Positions 36,593-50,000 of a DNA stretch of 64,000 nucleotides are shown here, one piece after another. Below the pieces are notes generated by a model, which saw nothing but the letters and a program-made list of their open reading frames with translations, was not told the DNA's origin and did no database searches. The stretch is from Effrenium voratum. Taxonomy: Eukaryota > Sar > Dinophyceae > Suessiales > Symbiodiniaceae. Location: positions 937,677 to 1,001,676 of the forward strand of contig CAUJNA010001513.1 of assembly GCA_963377175.1 (NCBI GenBank), written 5' to 3'. The translations under genes were made by a program, and so were the position numbers. How positions within the stretch are numbered: the first letter of the stretch is position 1; each line of letters starts with the position of its first letter.

Positions 36593-37572
36593 CTGAAAGT
36601 GCACTGGGGAGACATTGGCGGGGGAGGCATTTTGGGAGAGGGGAAGGTCCAGAAACCCTGGCTGCACACATTCTCTTGCCAGTGTTGCGGGCACACATCG
36701 ACTAGCAATTCCTCATGAAATGGAGGAAACCCGTGGCCCCAAAACCCAGCACTCGCAACAACCTCTCCTGTTTGCTATGGCCGCACGGAGATCTCACTGG
36801 CCTGCATGTCGCTCAGAGGCCCGCTTTGGAGCAGCAGCTGAGCTGCAGCCTCCGCTCACAGGTTGATGTGATACGCAATAGGAAGACCGCGAGCCAGTCC
36901 CGCCTACCGTAAAGCAATCAAAGCTCTTGGAACCGGTGACAATGCCATTTCGGCTTCCTAGAGGTCGCAAGCGCTGCACATGCGCCATGGCGATAACAAC
37001 AATCGTCATGGTGTTAAGGGCCCAGCTTTTGATTGCAGCTTGGGGTCTAGGTAGCAGTCATGTTCTGCTTGTTGCTGAACGTAATTTATAGCAACTCGGC
37101 ACGGTTGCTTCGAAATGCTCCACCTCGACGTCACCTTTCGGAGTTTTGTTCCAGGCGAGCCCCAACCAGGCAAAAATGTGTGTGCGTGCGTGCAAAATAC
37201 AAATGTGAAACCTTTTGGCGGCATTAGTCACACCACAAGTGTCTAACGAGGCTCGACACACATCGCGGTAACTTGGGTCAAACGAAATGGGTACGAACTA
37301 ATTGAAGATTGAGTGGCACAGGTGACCGCACATTTGATGGGTGAAGCAAACAAGCAGCTGGCACAAGAAGCATTCATTGAACAAGCCGTGAGAAGTGGAC
37401 AGCCAGCTTAGAAACTCTGCATGGCAGGGCCACAAATTACCGGCATTCCGCTACAATTGGATGCTTCAAAAATTGAAACTTGGAAGCGGATAGTCAGTGT
37501 CAAAGAGCTTGGAAGTGGACAGCGACCAGCCAACAGAAGCATTGATCATTGGAAACCAAAAGGCCAAGGGAC

Positions 37573-38369
37573 CTCAAAGGCATCACTCCGAAGCCTCCCA
37601 GGCTCTCTCGGCGCAGCGCCTCGGCCCCTGCGACATCCCCGAGCTGCGCGCAGGTGGAAAGGAGCTGCGTGGAGAGCTCCGGCGGAGGCTCGCCTATCGG
37701 ACGCCACCAAAAACACAAATAAAGCACACGCAAAAGCCAAATGCGCCCAAACACCGCGGCGAAAAATGTGCTGTTTGTTTTTATGTTTTGTGCTCTTTTT
37801 TGTGGTCGCCCTAGACACGCCGGAAATTGCATTTTGCCTCTACTTGCCGCGTTCCGCGGGATGGGTGCTGAGGTGGATGTGGTGAGCAGGGGGGGGGGGC
37901 GGTGCGGGGCGTCGGCGGAGGGGGGGCGGGAGGGGGTCGCAGGCAGGGGGTGGGTGCGTGCGGGGGCGCACGCAGGAAAGCATTAAAAACGCACCAGCAC
38001 AAAACACCACACAAACCAACAACAAAAGCATGCAAAACGCAAACAATCAAGACAATGAAACAAAAGCACTGTGTCAGAGTGAGCTATTCGTTGGATCACT
38101 AGGCGGAATGGACGGCGGCCGGCCAACTGACACTCAAAATGTGTGCTCCTCCCGAATGACCATTTTGAAGGCAAACCCTTTTGACGACTGTTGCTGGGCA
38201 GGGGAGAACCCCAAGTATCGTCCAAAGAGATGCACTAGGAACGCCGAAAACTGCGACGGTCCTTGATTGACACTGATCTCAGCTGATTGAACCAGGCAAC
38301 AAGATCGTGTGAGACAGAAAGAGAGAGAGAGAGAGACAAACAGAGAGAGAGAGAGAGAGACAGAGAGAA

Positions 38370-38403
<34 letters not shown>

Positions 38404-40543
38404 TGAAAGACTGTGTGTGTGTGTGCACCAGCCAAACTCCTGTACTCGCACACGAATGCCCACAGTGGGCTGTCAAGTCTGCGACATCTGACAGCACGTG
38501 TTTGTATTTGTTTTGTGATTCAAAAGCCATCGACCAACGATGACAGAAACAAAACTCACTAGCTGTTAACAAGTGCTGCCAGCACAAGAGATCTGCTCCC
38601 ATGACTAGAGGGAAAAATGCGTTGCACTGGACTCAACTTGGCAAAGAGCGGAGTGCTAATCAGGATCAAAACAATACACAATGGCACAGCATGCTTGAAA
38701 AACCCGGCGGCTGCACAGTTCACGGCGCAAATGTGCTCCAAAACCTCAGACTGCGATTGATCAAAGGCCAAACTCGTGGAAGCGGGGCATGGGGCGGCGG
38801 GGCATGCTGCTTGTGGCTTGGCGCTCACACGCCTTGTCAGGGCGCCCTCCTATAGACAGAAAACTGTGAGGGGTGCCTCTCCCCCGCCCCCCCCCCCCGT
38901 CAATGCAGGCAAGGCCCACGTTAGGTGCGCAATCCCAAAGGCATAAATATGTGCAACATGCTTAGCCATGTCTCTCTTGCCGGCTGAGCGAAGGTTGATC
39001 CATCTGGTAAACATACACACAAACCGTCAGTGATTTAGGCCCATGCCTCAAAAGCAAAGAGCAAGCGTCACAACCCGAGCAGATCGATGATATTCTTTCA
39101 AGTGCTTCATGTGAGCTGGACCAATTGAAGCTACAGCTGTTCCCACTTGGCAAATAAAACATCTCAATCCAACTCCTCCAAAATCAGAGCAGCATGAGCA
39201 GGTTGATGTGTGAGCTCTGCCCAAGCACCACACTCCAGGCACCCCGGCTGCCTTGGCCCTGCCCAGCTCGCCCCGCTCCATCAGCTGGTTGGCAATCTGC
39301 GAGGGGTCTGTCTATATGCACTGACGCATATCCATACATTCATGACTCATTAGCATGTGATACAGCAAAACTCAGAGGGTGTATTCCTACGCGCTCTGCC
39401 GCCGAATTCCTTTCCACAATGTGTTGCCCTTCGGACTGACCATTTTCTCATCGCACAAAGAGCATTCTCAACAAAGCGGGCCCTTTGCCAAACACCACAT
39501 GCGTTAAACGCTGTGCAAAGGGGAACCAGGTCTAGTAAAAGCTTGTTATCTGTCTGCGTGTGTGTGTGTGTGTGTGTGGCTTCTTCATACTTCCACTAGT
39601 GTCTAGAGCTCATTTGGCTTGGGCAAATCTGTCCCAATCAGGCTCTTTCCAAAACCGCATTGCGCATACTTTGCAAGTTATTGAAAGCCTTTGCAAACTA
39701 TTGAAAGGGCAACGCCATGTCTCATGCATCGCTGCAGCTGCGTGAGTCAAAACCAGCCCCAGCGTCTAGTGAGACAGCATAACAGCAATAACTGTATGAA
39801 GTCCGCAGCCAATGTCGGTCCAATCCTTGCTCAATGTCCGAACCCGATGCGGACAAATCCCGCACTCAACCACCACCATCCTCCGAGGCCGCCTGCTGAG
39901 TGCGGACAGGTTCAGGGTCAACCATGTGCAACACCTGCCGCTCTGCCACTTCCAGGTCGCCTGACAGCGCAGGACTGCTGATTCTGCTCGGTGACAAGTC
40001 TGGGCGCAAACATCACAATGTCAGGGCGCGATTAGTAACCCCCCCCCCCAGATTAAAAATGTCCCCTTTTCCCTCCCAAATTCCCACCAATCCTAAAGTA
40101 AAGGGCCAAGCAGCCCGGAGGCCCAAAACAAAACCTGCCAGAAAGGGGGAGGTCCTTTTTGCCTAGTATTTGCTTAGCCTGACCGGGGGCAACCATGATT
40201 GACAGTCAATCTGACTTCTCTGCCATGCCACCCACAAGTTCCTGCGGCTGCCTGATCGGAAGGCGCTGTCGATGACGGACAGGCGCAGCTCATCCAAGTG
40301 ACCGGAGCTGGCGATGCGGCGGCTCTTCGAAACGGATCCGACGGAGTGCTCCGCACATAGTCCTTTTAGGGGCAATGGGTTTCCCTGTTTGATTAACCCA
40401 CCAGGTAAACCAGGAATCGCCATCTACTGTTCTACCAAAACAACCAAAAAGGACACCCATGGGCCTGCAAAACCTTCCCCCCCTTCAGCCCACCTGGGCG
40501 CGTAGGTCTCCAGAAGGTTCTCTGCCCGCAGGGAGTTGCCCAC
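37573..40543 (-). CDS. Exons of a probable PPR protein, likely 3' part
   Basis: Exons in transcript order: 40543-40494 (VGNSLRAENLLETYAP), 40324-40252 (ASSGHLDELRLSVIDSAF), 39307-39252 (PSQIANQLMERGELGRAK, GC donor), 37693-37573 (LSTQLLSTCAQLGDVAGAEA, GT donor). Third codon positions are almost all G or C. The last two read like PPR helices (LL..C...GD...AEAL). They lie on the same strand and downstream of the clear PPR exons at 42.2-46.0 kb and may be the same gene, but not every junction could be phased. Confidence 0.5.
37886..37980. repeat. G-rich tract, quadruplex-prone
   Basis: Plus strand holds several runs of four to nine G within about 95 bases (GGGGGGGGGC, GGAGGGGGGGCGGGAGGGGG, GGCAGGGGGTGGG). 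C-rich on the strand of the PPR gene, upstream of its exon at 37693. Confidence 0.7.
38313..38404. repeat. (GA)n microsatellite
   Basis: An interrupted GA tract followed by a short GT run to 38425. It creates false Ser/Leu-rich frames on the minus strand. Confidence 0.95.
40360..40460. mobile_element. Short inverted-repeat element, family C copy 3
   Basis: TCCTTTTAGGGGC at the left and ACCAAAAAGGACACCCATG at the right. The latter is the reverse complement type of the left end at 7411. It fills most of the predicted 169-nt intron between exons 40543-40494 and 40324-40252. Confidence 0.5.
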
Positions 40544-42232
40544 CTGCGATTCCCACGCCGATGCGGCAGAAAGGCCATGGATCGCCACGGGCCAAATGGG
40601 CAAGAAGTGGTGAATGACTTTATCATTCCAAATACTCATGCATCCATTCCTTTTTTACAGCCATCGTATCGCACGACCAGCCAACTTTGTTGAGTATGGT
40701 TCGTACAATGGCTCTCCTTCAAAGGCCTTTTGCCAGTGAGACACTCCGGAAACGAAAAGCTTCCCCCATTAGGACATCATCCGATGGTCATGTGAGAGTA
40801 AAGAGGCTGGTGTGACTGGGACGTTGGATGGAAGCTTTGAGAGGATTTAATAAACATTGTTCGAGATCAAACCACAACATATGTTGGAAGATCAAAACAC
40901 ATTCACGAAAACTAGTGGTACTATTGGTCATTGGCGTGCCGCAAGACAGGCGAAACTTGCCACCCGACAAATCATAAACAAATCAAACACACCTCGTGAA
41001 TTCCTTAGCGGGTGCAGCGCGAGCGCACAGTACGTTCGAGCTTTGCATGTGCAGGTTTTGGTGAAAATGCCTGTCGAAATTCATGTCGGGTGCACTTTCA
41101 AAAGTGTCGAAGGATGTGGCAAGCGCAGCACAGAGTGAGCGCAGATTATGTTGCGGATTTAGAATACGGAGCATTGCAAGAGGTGCGCAGCAAACGGAAG
41201 TGCCTGGGCGGCTCACCTCGTGTAAGTTTGGCGACAACTTGTCTCTCTGGTGTGTGTGCTTGTTTTGGAATGGGTTATACGCGAAGTGTGCGGTCCTATG
41301 CAGAAAACCGCACAAACAGAATGCAGCGCACACCCCAAACAAAACACCTCCAATAATATACCAAGGCGTTCTTGAAACATTTTCCAGGCAAACAAAAACG
41401 ATCCAGCGCACAAGCAAACGCGACCCAGCAACACTCTCTCAGCGCGTTGAAAATGGGGGGGCCCGTCGACACAACGCGAATCCACACACGGCGCAGTTAC
41501 AAACACCATCCTGGCAATGATTAAGCGAATCAGGCGCGCAAGCATGTGAAACCGGTCCTTGCCTGTCTGCCTCTCCGCCTCTCTGCCCCTCTTACTCTCT
41601 GTCGTGCTTCCTCTCTGCCTCTCTTCCTCTCTTCCCTTGCCTTCCCTTCCATTGCATTGCATTCCCTTTCGTCTCCACAGGAGTGGAAGTATGTCTTTCG
41701 GTCGACCACCAATAAGTTCCCTTTGATGGCCTATTCTGCCATCAGCATCCAAGCCAGCCAAAGCCAGAGCCGGTCTTGCGCAGCCACGCCTCTGCATGAA
41801 GGCCAATGACCTGAGCGGCGGCACTACTCTCGGTGAGCTGCGCAAGTGCCAAGTTCTAGTCCACGCCATGGTGAGCCTTGTCCCTGATTGACCAACGAGT
41901 TTTTTGAGGCTTAAGTTCCGGAGGCAATTCTTGGACGAAAGAATTCGCTGCACGAATTGCCATGTGCCACATTGGATTCAGCGGCAAGAAATGAATACTT
42001 GGAGATCCTTTGCCCCACAACCAGACCAGCTTGCTAAGGAGGCGCACACCCAGGAAAACAAAAGCCCCCCGACTGAACAAAGATACCCCTCTAAGGCATG
42101 TGTCCTCGTTGCGTTAGCTTGTTTAGAAATAGATGGCGCTGCTTTAGATTCCATTTACCAGGGCCATCTATTTGTCCAAAAGGTCGCTCTAAGGATTCAT
42201 CAAACATTGACAGTTGGCCGAGACCCTGCCTC

Positions 42233-45200
42233 CTGAAGAAGCGCTTCATCGATGTGATGGCCGGTGGCTTTCATCATGGACAGCACGTCCTCCGCCTGCG
42301 GCATGGCCGGGCTGCCCTTAGGGCCCAAACTGGCGAACATCAATTCCTTTGCTCCAGTCGCAACCTCAACAAGGACCCGCACAATTGAAATGCCTTGGGA
42401 GGAAGATCAGTCGCTGAGTACAAATCTAAGCAATGCTCCAAAAGACAAGTGGTGGCAAATGCATTCTGAAGACAAACAGGAAGCATAGATCTGCGCTGGT
42501 GGCTTCTCAACGCCCACCTTGTCGGGGTTGCCGCTGCGCACGAATCCAATGATCACCGGGTGGTAACAGGAGTCCGGCAAGCGATACCTCCCAGTTGGCA
42601 ATGTGCGTTGCCAGCGTTTTTCCCCTCTGCTGCCCATGTCCCTCCTGTCCCTCCTGTCCCTCCTGTCCCTCCTGTCCCTCCGGATCTGTTGCTCTTGTCC
42701 TGTCCGTCTGTCGCCCTAATCCTTCCGTGTGTCATCACAAAAGTTGCCAAGGTCATTCATTCTTGAAACTTGCCACTACTCTTTTGGCTGTCAGAGTTGC
42801 ATCTCAACATCAAGTCACTCCACACACCAAGGAACCAAAACTTACATAATACCAACATGTTTGCAATTTAGGGACCTATACGTTGCCACTCCATGTATGC
42901 AATTTTGACAGCTGTTCCCACGGGTTACCGAGGTACCGCAGGTGTGCAAGCTCATGGGTTAGCAACACGTGCACGGCGATGCAACCTGTGGGGCACTCTG
43001 TCTCCTGCGATCGCCGAAGCCACTCCTGAAGGATCAGGAAGCGAAAGGCTGCCCAGAATCCAGGGAGGCTTTTGAAACACAGATGTTCCATCCCAGATTC
43101 TGCGAGTTCATGGGAGTCGGTGAAAAGAGAATATAGAGATAGTCCACCCTGTCATCGGGTATAAAGTGGTGGCTCATCCAGAAAACATCGAAGTGCACAG
43201 ACCCCTTTTGAGACACTACTTTCTTGTGGAAAGGTCTGTGTATCTACCATGTTTGCCGGTGTTAGAGCAAATGATTCTGACAGCTCATGTCCCTTTCAGA
43301 TGGCTTCCGTCCTCAGCTTTCATCGCATCGACTTCTGCATACCTGAGGACGAGGGTCGATTCAACCATTGAAAATGCACGCCTCACCTCGATACCTCGAA
43401 AAGTCCGGCATCCATCTGCAAAGACAGCCACGCGAGTCCAGGCAGCACCCGTAACATCACTCAGTGCTGGTGCAGAAAGCATCCCCCATTGCCGCAATGC
43501 CCATTGCAAGAAGCGGAAGACGCTCGCTGTTCTTTGTGTTGAAGCCTCATCAATCAAATTTCACAGCAACTGCGGCTTTTGGACCAGACTATCTACAGGC
43601 TCTGCTTTGCAGGTGTTCAGCTGTGCCACTTTCAAAACAGAAAACCAGCCAATGCTTCTCATCTCTAGGCAAATTGGGCGCTCATTCGCTGCCAAGCAAG
43701 AGTCAAGCATCCAGGGCTTCCCGCTTGGCAGGCAAGATTCATATGTTAACAACTGCTGTTGAGTGGAATCATGTCGTTCTGTTCATGTTGAGCAGTCTCT
43801 CGCATTATGCAGCAGCATGTTCGATGTTGCACAGGTCCCAAATTTTGCCGTTTCTGATGCCCCAGCCTCTCTATCTCTCTCTCTCTCTCTGCTCGGGGCC
43901 AGGCAAACGCACCACAGCCTCGAAGGCCGCCTGCTGAGGCGTCCAGCCTGGGAAGTAACCCACCCAGCGCAGTCACCAGATGCTCACCCCCGACGCACAT
44001 GGCGCAGAGGGGCCTTGAGTACATGAAGATCCTGCAAAATGCTTTGAACAACAAACCCCAAAGGTCTCAAGCCGAATCAAGTCGAACACATGAGCAGCGT
44101 CTGCGTTGGAAGAAGTGGCCCCAGCCCAGCACTGAGGCCTTCGCCAGATTGGCCAGCGTTCAGCAGCCATTCCTCTACCTGCAACAGCGATGTGCGCCAT
44201 GACTCTCTTTGCCAGACTGTCCCAAGCCTGGGCATTCTTAAAAAGAAGGAAAGGGCTGCATCTGCTGCTTCAAGAGATATGCACAAAAGCCCGTGTTCCC
44301 AAGTCCAACCTGCACGTGGTACGTATCTGGCCTTGATGGGATTGCGCTGCTTGGCAAAGATGCCGATCACCTTGTCAAACACCTGCAAAGTTGCTGCTGT
44401 CGGGTGCTCAGGATGCTGTCGGAGTCAGAACTGGCACCGGCTCAGACTTGAGATGGACAACGCGCGCTTTTCGGGAGAGCTGAGAGGCTGGAAGCCCCTT
44501 GAAACGAGCAACCCAAACCCCCGCCTCCCTGGGCGGCCGAATGCGGAGGTGCATCATCTGGGTCATGGTGTCCTCCACCTGAGACACGCGGACTCTGAAT
44601 CGGCTTCACTGCATGTCACAAGCCAGCCTGCCAGAGACTGAACAGCATCAACAGAAAGGTCCAAAACCAACATGCATAGCCATCAACAACCAGCCAGGAA
44701 CAGTGCCTTGGGTGTTCTTGGGCAGTGTTTCAACTGGTAACGGTGACATGGCGACTCCAAACAGCCTGAACTCCATATTAGGCCCTTCCCGTCTAGCTTG
44801 CAGTTGGGCACTCTGAGTAAAGCCAACAAAACCGACTGCCAGTGCAGTGCCACTGGGCCACGCCGCCGGTAAACCTCAACTCTTCGATTGCCGACAACTC
44901 AGCCTTGACGGCAGCGCCCTGCTTGCAGCCCGCGCTGATCACAGCCACAAAGCTCTCCTAGGGCTCTGGACACACCCGAGGCGATCGAGGGCATGCATGT
45001 GTCGTCAAATGCGGTGTAAAGCCAACAGTCGCGGATAGATCCAAGAGGGCTCTATGTAAAAGGCTCCTCTCGGGGAACAACGCCGGCTTGAAGAGCACGC
45101 CAAAGCCACTCCTGCACAGTCTCTGTCGCCAATCTCAGCGACCCCGTCATACACTGAGGTCTGAAAGCCCTTGACAAAATCAGAGCACCAAAACGTTCAC

Positions 45201-46009
45201 GATGGCTTTGAATCCAGCTCATGTTCATAGACTGCAACTGCACAAGTCAGCCACGTCATGGTGTCCAGCTGAATGTTTTGGAACCAAAACAGAACTTCAA
45301 GAACTTCACACGTGTATTCCTACCTGCTTATCTTCCGCACCCCGTCCTCTGCCTTCGCTGGTTGCCTTGTTCGGTCGTAGGAGAGAATCAGCGGATCGTA
45401 AGCCTGGAAGTTCCCAAACGAAATGGCGGATGTTGCCAAAAGTCCTTCCTCTGAAAAGTCAGGCGTTTCCCGGCAAAACAAGCAAAGCAAGCACGAGCAT
45501 GCACCAACCACTGCCTCTGCTGTTTTTGGCAAACCACGGGTGTCCGGGTTCCCGCCTCGGGCACGGGACCCAGATGCAGCGCCTGGCGCAAGAGCTCCTC
45601 AGCCTCAGCGCCGAGCATGCCCGGAAAGCTGCTCTGCTCGGCTTGTTATTTCTTTGAAGTCAGGTGGGAAAAGCTGAGCATTCTTGCAGCCCAGCTATTT
45701 TTGCGTGGGAAAGCTGCTCCTCGAATTCGACGGGGGGGGGGGGGGGGGCACGGAAGGATCTGGGCGGGGTCGCCTGTGTCCTTTCAGCCGGAAATGGAGG
45801 AGGTCGACCGAAAGGTAAGTCTCAGGCCCCATAGCGCCCCAAACTGTAGCGCTACAACTCACCATGGTTCGCTCACATCGGTACTTAGAGAAGAATGTCT
45901 TACATCTCCGCGGTTCGACGCCAGTTCTCAACCAGCCCGGTCAACCCAGGGACCAGGCTGGCGCTGGCTCGTCCGCGTTGGCGCTCTCCACTATGGCCTG
46001 CACCAAGTC
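42233..46009 (-). CDS. Pentatricopeptide repeat (PPR) protein, multi-exon
   Basis: Exons in transcript order: 46009-45946, 45633-45556, 45448-45404, 45119-45066, 44957-44904, 44578-44525, 44382-44332, 44236-44179, 44100-44057, then 42587-42518 and 42316-42233. From 45633 to 44057 the phases agree. Joined, they give tandem motifs of about 35 residues: the starts EGLLATSAISFGNFQ, ESFVAVISAGCKQGAAVK and VFDKVIGIFAKQRNPIK are each followed by a second helix ending in VVPRE or RPPRE. The exon pair 42587-42518 and 42316-42233 forms one more motif (CYHPVIIGFVRSGNPDK, then AEDVLSMMKATGHHIDE). PPR proteins bind organelle RNA in a sequence-specific way, so an organelle RNA-processing role is likely. 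The targeting end is not seen. Donors are mainly GC. Exons between 44057 and 42587 are unresolved. Confidence 0.75.
42636..42684. repeat. 9-bp minisatellite (CCTGTCCCT)n
   Basis: About five copies in an intron of the PPR gene. Confidence 0.93.
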
Positions 46010-47030
46010 CTGTGAGACTGCCGCCGGCGTTGGACACACGCCGGCTAAGCCACATGGGCGCGTTGTTGTGAGGACCCTTTTTGGGGGAACCAAAGGGATA
46101 ACCACTATTTTAGGGTCCCCCTATTTTGACAAATCCCCATGTATATATATATATATATATTATACATGTATGGCTGTGCCTCTGCGCCTCTGTTCTGAGA
46201 TTTTTGAATTTTGGTTAGGGAAACGAAAGGAAAACATTAAGAGACAGCCCATGTTGTCATAGAAGGACTCCAGAATGCCAAACGAACAAGCATGATGAAT
46301 CAGCATGCCGTTTGCAAGTGACAATAAACGTATTGCTCATGTGCAGCTGTGTGCAAAAACTGAGGTTCCTTTTTGGGGGTGGGCGGTTGAGCAAACATTG
46401 AAAGCAACCATTGGAACCAACAACCATTTGGAGGTTGAGCAAATGTTGAGACAGAGCCAACCTGCACATCGATTTGGCCACATACATTATGTTCTGTTGC
46501 ACGAGTTCACTGTACGAAGCTGGTCATGGACGCTTGGAGCAGCTGTCTGTCCGTCTGTCCTCTGCTTGTCTCGCTCTATCTGTCTGACTGTCTGTGTGTC
46601 TGACTGTCCGTCTCTGTCTCTGTCTCGGCCTCTGTCAGCCGAAGCGATCCCCACAAACAATGCTCGGCTGATGAAATCTCGCTCATGGCCTCCAAGCGCG
46701 GCTCAAGCAAGGTGCCTGCAGGACAGCATAGGCTGGCGATGCATGGGTTCGAGCCTGTTCGACCCCGCTCACATCGTGGTTGCACAATGTCCGTAATTAT
46801 TCTCCTGAAATCCAGAGACCATGTTGCGAGGGGGTAAATACAGCAATAACTGGCAAAGGCCTGCGATTGGTGGAAAGATTGCGGCCAAAACAGGAAGAAG
46901 TTTGCTCCGGATGTTCCTTTCGTCACATTGTGGCCATTTTGGTGTCAGTATCCTTCTGACAGTTGCGGCGGCATGAACGTTCGCCGAAAGTCACAGCCAG
47001 CCGACATGCCAAACTACCGAAAAGCCAAAA
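46010..47030. other. Spacer without a supported gene
   Basis: Holds a TA run at 46141-46165. A GGACCCTTTTTGGGGGAACC ... TTTTAGGGTCC inverted repeat at about 46070-46118 resembles the short elements elsewhere, and CTGTCTGTCC-type units lie at 46540-46640. Confidence 0.45.
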
Positions 47031-50000
47031 TTATCTCACACTGACAGACCAGCTCCGGCGCATCTGTATCTGACCGAATGCCCATGGGAAAACTCCCACA
47101 TCTGAAGAAAATGTGGGATTCTGGTTGCATGTCACATCCCTGTTCAGAACAAGCTGTTCCTGAGCCCCCGCACCCACTACATCATTTCCCCCAAGTGCGC
47201 AGTTGAATTTGAAGAGGGTGTGTTCGGAGGTGCGGGGTTGGAGGGTCTCTCCAAATGCCAGAACCGAGCTCAAGTTGCCAGCGCCACCGCTCCCACTTCC
47301 GACTTCCGGCGCCTTGCACTTCCGGCGGAGCGTGCTCCTGGCCTCGGCCAATCATTAGCGTTCAACTTTTGTGCCGGTCACCTGCGACCTTGAAAGAAAG
47401 AGAACTCGAGAAACTGCACTCGAGCAGCTTCTCACCTGTTGCGGCCTGTTGCGCTTTTGAGTTTCAGTGGATCTCGAGCATGAACCTGAACTGCCAACTC
47501 CGGGGCTCGAGCTTGGCTCTGCCTGGCGAAAGGGGCCGCAAGCGATCGAAACTCGATGGCATGCAATGAGATTCCGCCTTTCTCCTTGAGAAATGGCAGT
47601 TCCCTTTTACAGAAACCGTCATATATGATGCCTGTCTGAATCCCCTGTCAAAGGGTTCGTCAAAGAAATGTTGCCCTGCTTTCCTGCAAATCCTACTAGA
47701 TCCCGATTATCCGTATAATTGCACCAAGCGACCGGGTGTTTCAGTCATGACTCGGAGCGAAATGCTTCAAATGTCTGCGGCCGCGGCTCAAGCTGAAGCA
47801 CGGTCATAGCGACTCAACCGTCTGATTCAACTCGAGAGTTGGTTCAGCCCGTGCCTTCATTCTTGCAGCCCCGTGTTTTAGGTTGCCATTGGCATAGTCG
47901 GGCTAGTCTCGCTGTAGCGGGGTCAGCCAAAAACGGATACATTGCTTCACAGCCATTGTAGGTCATGCAAGGAGAAGACATGTGCCTTTGCTACAGAAGA
48001 AAGCAAAAAATACGAACGCTGAAATCGGCATAGCGAGTTGCTCACTCCTCGAGCAATGCTTCTCATAAAGACTCTACAACCATCAGACGGAACTTCATGT
48101 CGCATCGTTAGGGCACAAAGCAGGCAAGGCTCCTTTCAAAGGGAAAGCCCAAAGGACAGTCCGTCTCAGCAGGGGTCAGTGACTTGTCGTACAGTCATTG
48201 CCAGATGTTGGGAGGGGATCAGATTTTCCCAATCTGGCCTGCACCTGTGGCTCCTCCGCTATCGCCAGGGCCTAACAGAGGCGCAAACGCACCCCCTTGG
48301 AGCAAGTAACGGGAACCAGGATGAAAAGTTGCCATTCCTCTCCGCACTCGGGAACACGTGCAAATCCCAGGAAGTGAGAACCTGCATGACGTGGCACTGG
48401 TGCGTCTGCCTGGTCCTTCAGGCCTTGCCGATACAGCAGGTAGTAGCCTGGAGCTGGGTTGATGATCAGGTTGCCTCTTAATTCGAACCTGCAAATATCC
48501 AATGCGTGCAACGCAGGCTAGCGCATGTGTCGTCCTACAGTCTGTTTTTGGGGTGCGAATGCAGGGGCACCCAAGGCATTCTTTCAGTGGCAAAGCCCTT
48601 AGGCAATTCCTGCCAAGATCAACGGGTATCTGCGACTGGCCGGCAGGCCTCTGCTTGAAGCAGAGTACACGACGCAAAAATCATCGTTGCACTTGAAGGT
48701 GCCTGGCCGAGAAGTTTGAGTGAAGCGCCTCACTCTGCTGCAGGAGTGCTCAAGGATGCAAATGAAGGTAGGCTCCCCCAATTCTTTGGTGCAATGAGAT
48801 GGCTTCGAAGCGAGTGGGCAAGAAAGCTGAGGGTTTTCCAAACGAATGACAACCAGCAACAACTGATTGCGACAAACGTCTTGCGACATTTCTTTGGCAA
48901 GCTGTCCGTGAATCGTTGCCCTTCCTCGTGATTGAGCGCGCGTAAACATGTTTGTTCTCCTCAAACCCACGGCCTGCTGGACCAAGTAGCTGACTTTGAT
49001 ATGATGTTTGCAATTGCCACGAACAACGTAGCTTCACGGGATGGCAAGGATAATGCATCATTTTGGCCTCTTGCCTACGCTCACATATTGCTCAGATCTG
49101 CGGGATTCCAGCATTGGCCCAGTGGGCCCCCTGCGGTGTCAAGAATGCTCGCAGCCTCGGTTCAAGCCCTCCACGGCGGAAAACGCCGAGATAATCGTGT
49201 CCTTGTCAAGAATGTGGACCTCGCAGGTCTATGCCAACGGCAAATTGCTGGTTTCCGCAAACGGATAGCCACATCACGCTCTTTCGTGTCAAGGAAGGGA
49301 TGTGGAAACAATGATCATCTTCATCATGCAGCAGACTTCAGCGAATGGTCCCTTCCCTTCCCTGTAAACCCTTGCCCTTCTCTTCCCTGTCGACCCTTCC
49401 TGCCTGCCCTGCAAGCCGATCCACATCCTCGCCCAGCCAAATTGCCTCAAGTGTGGGGTCAATCACCCTCCAGGCCTCCAAATAAGCAATAGCATGCGGT
49501 GCTCTTTTTAGTGCTTGCACCACCCCGCAGCCCTCGCAGAACCTCGTGGAACTCTGGTGGAACCCTGGTGGAACCCTGGTGGAACCCTGGTGGAACCCTG
49601 GTGGAACCCTGGTGGAACCCTGGTGGAACCCTGGTGGAACCCTGGTGGAACCCTCGTGGAGCCCTCGTGGAACCTTACCTCAGGGCCGCCCCGGACCACC
49701 CCGGAGCCTATCTGGGCGGAGACCCCAAAGCTTTCAGCTGTTGGGGAAAAAACTTGATCCACAAACCCACCAAAAACTATTCCAGTGTAGCAAATGCAGT
49801 GGGAGATGCTGACAGACCTCTCAACCCATAAACTTCCAGGGTCAAGAAATTCTGTGGCCCGTCTCTCAATCTGCAGCTGGGGGATGGCATGTGCGCCACC
49901 TTTGTTGCGCTTGTTGAGAGTCTGACATGCCCATTGCACGCTGCAAGTACTGCACATTTCGCTGATGATGGCGCTCAAACAGTTGCTTCCAACGTCATCG

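Noticed and set aside
41129..41221. Plus-strand block ending in a strong GTAAGT donor
   Set aside because: It sits inside the minus-strand PPR region and has no partner exon; left out of the gene list.
43166..43762. Plus-strand open frame of 198 codons
   Set aside because: It lies antisense to the PPR gene region, where a minus-strand block (about 43380-43470) has an acceptor and GT donors. No family and no splice support on plus.
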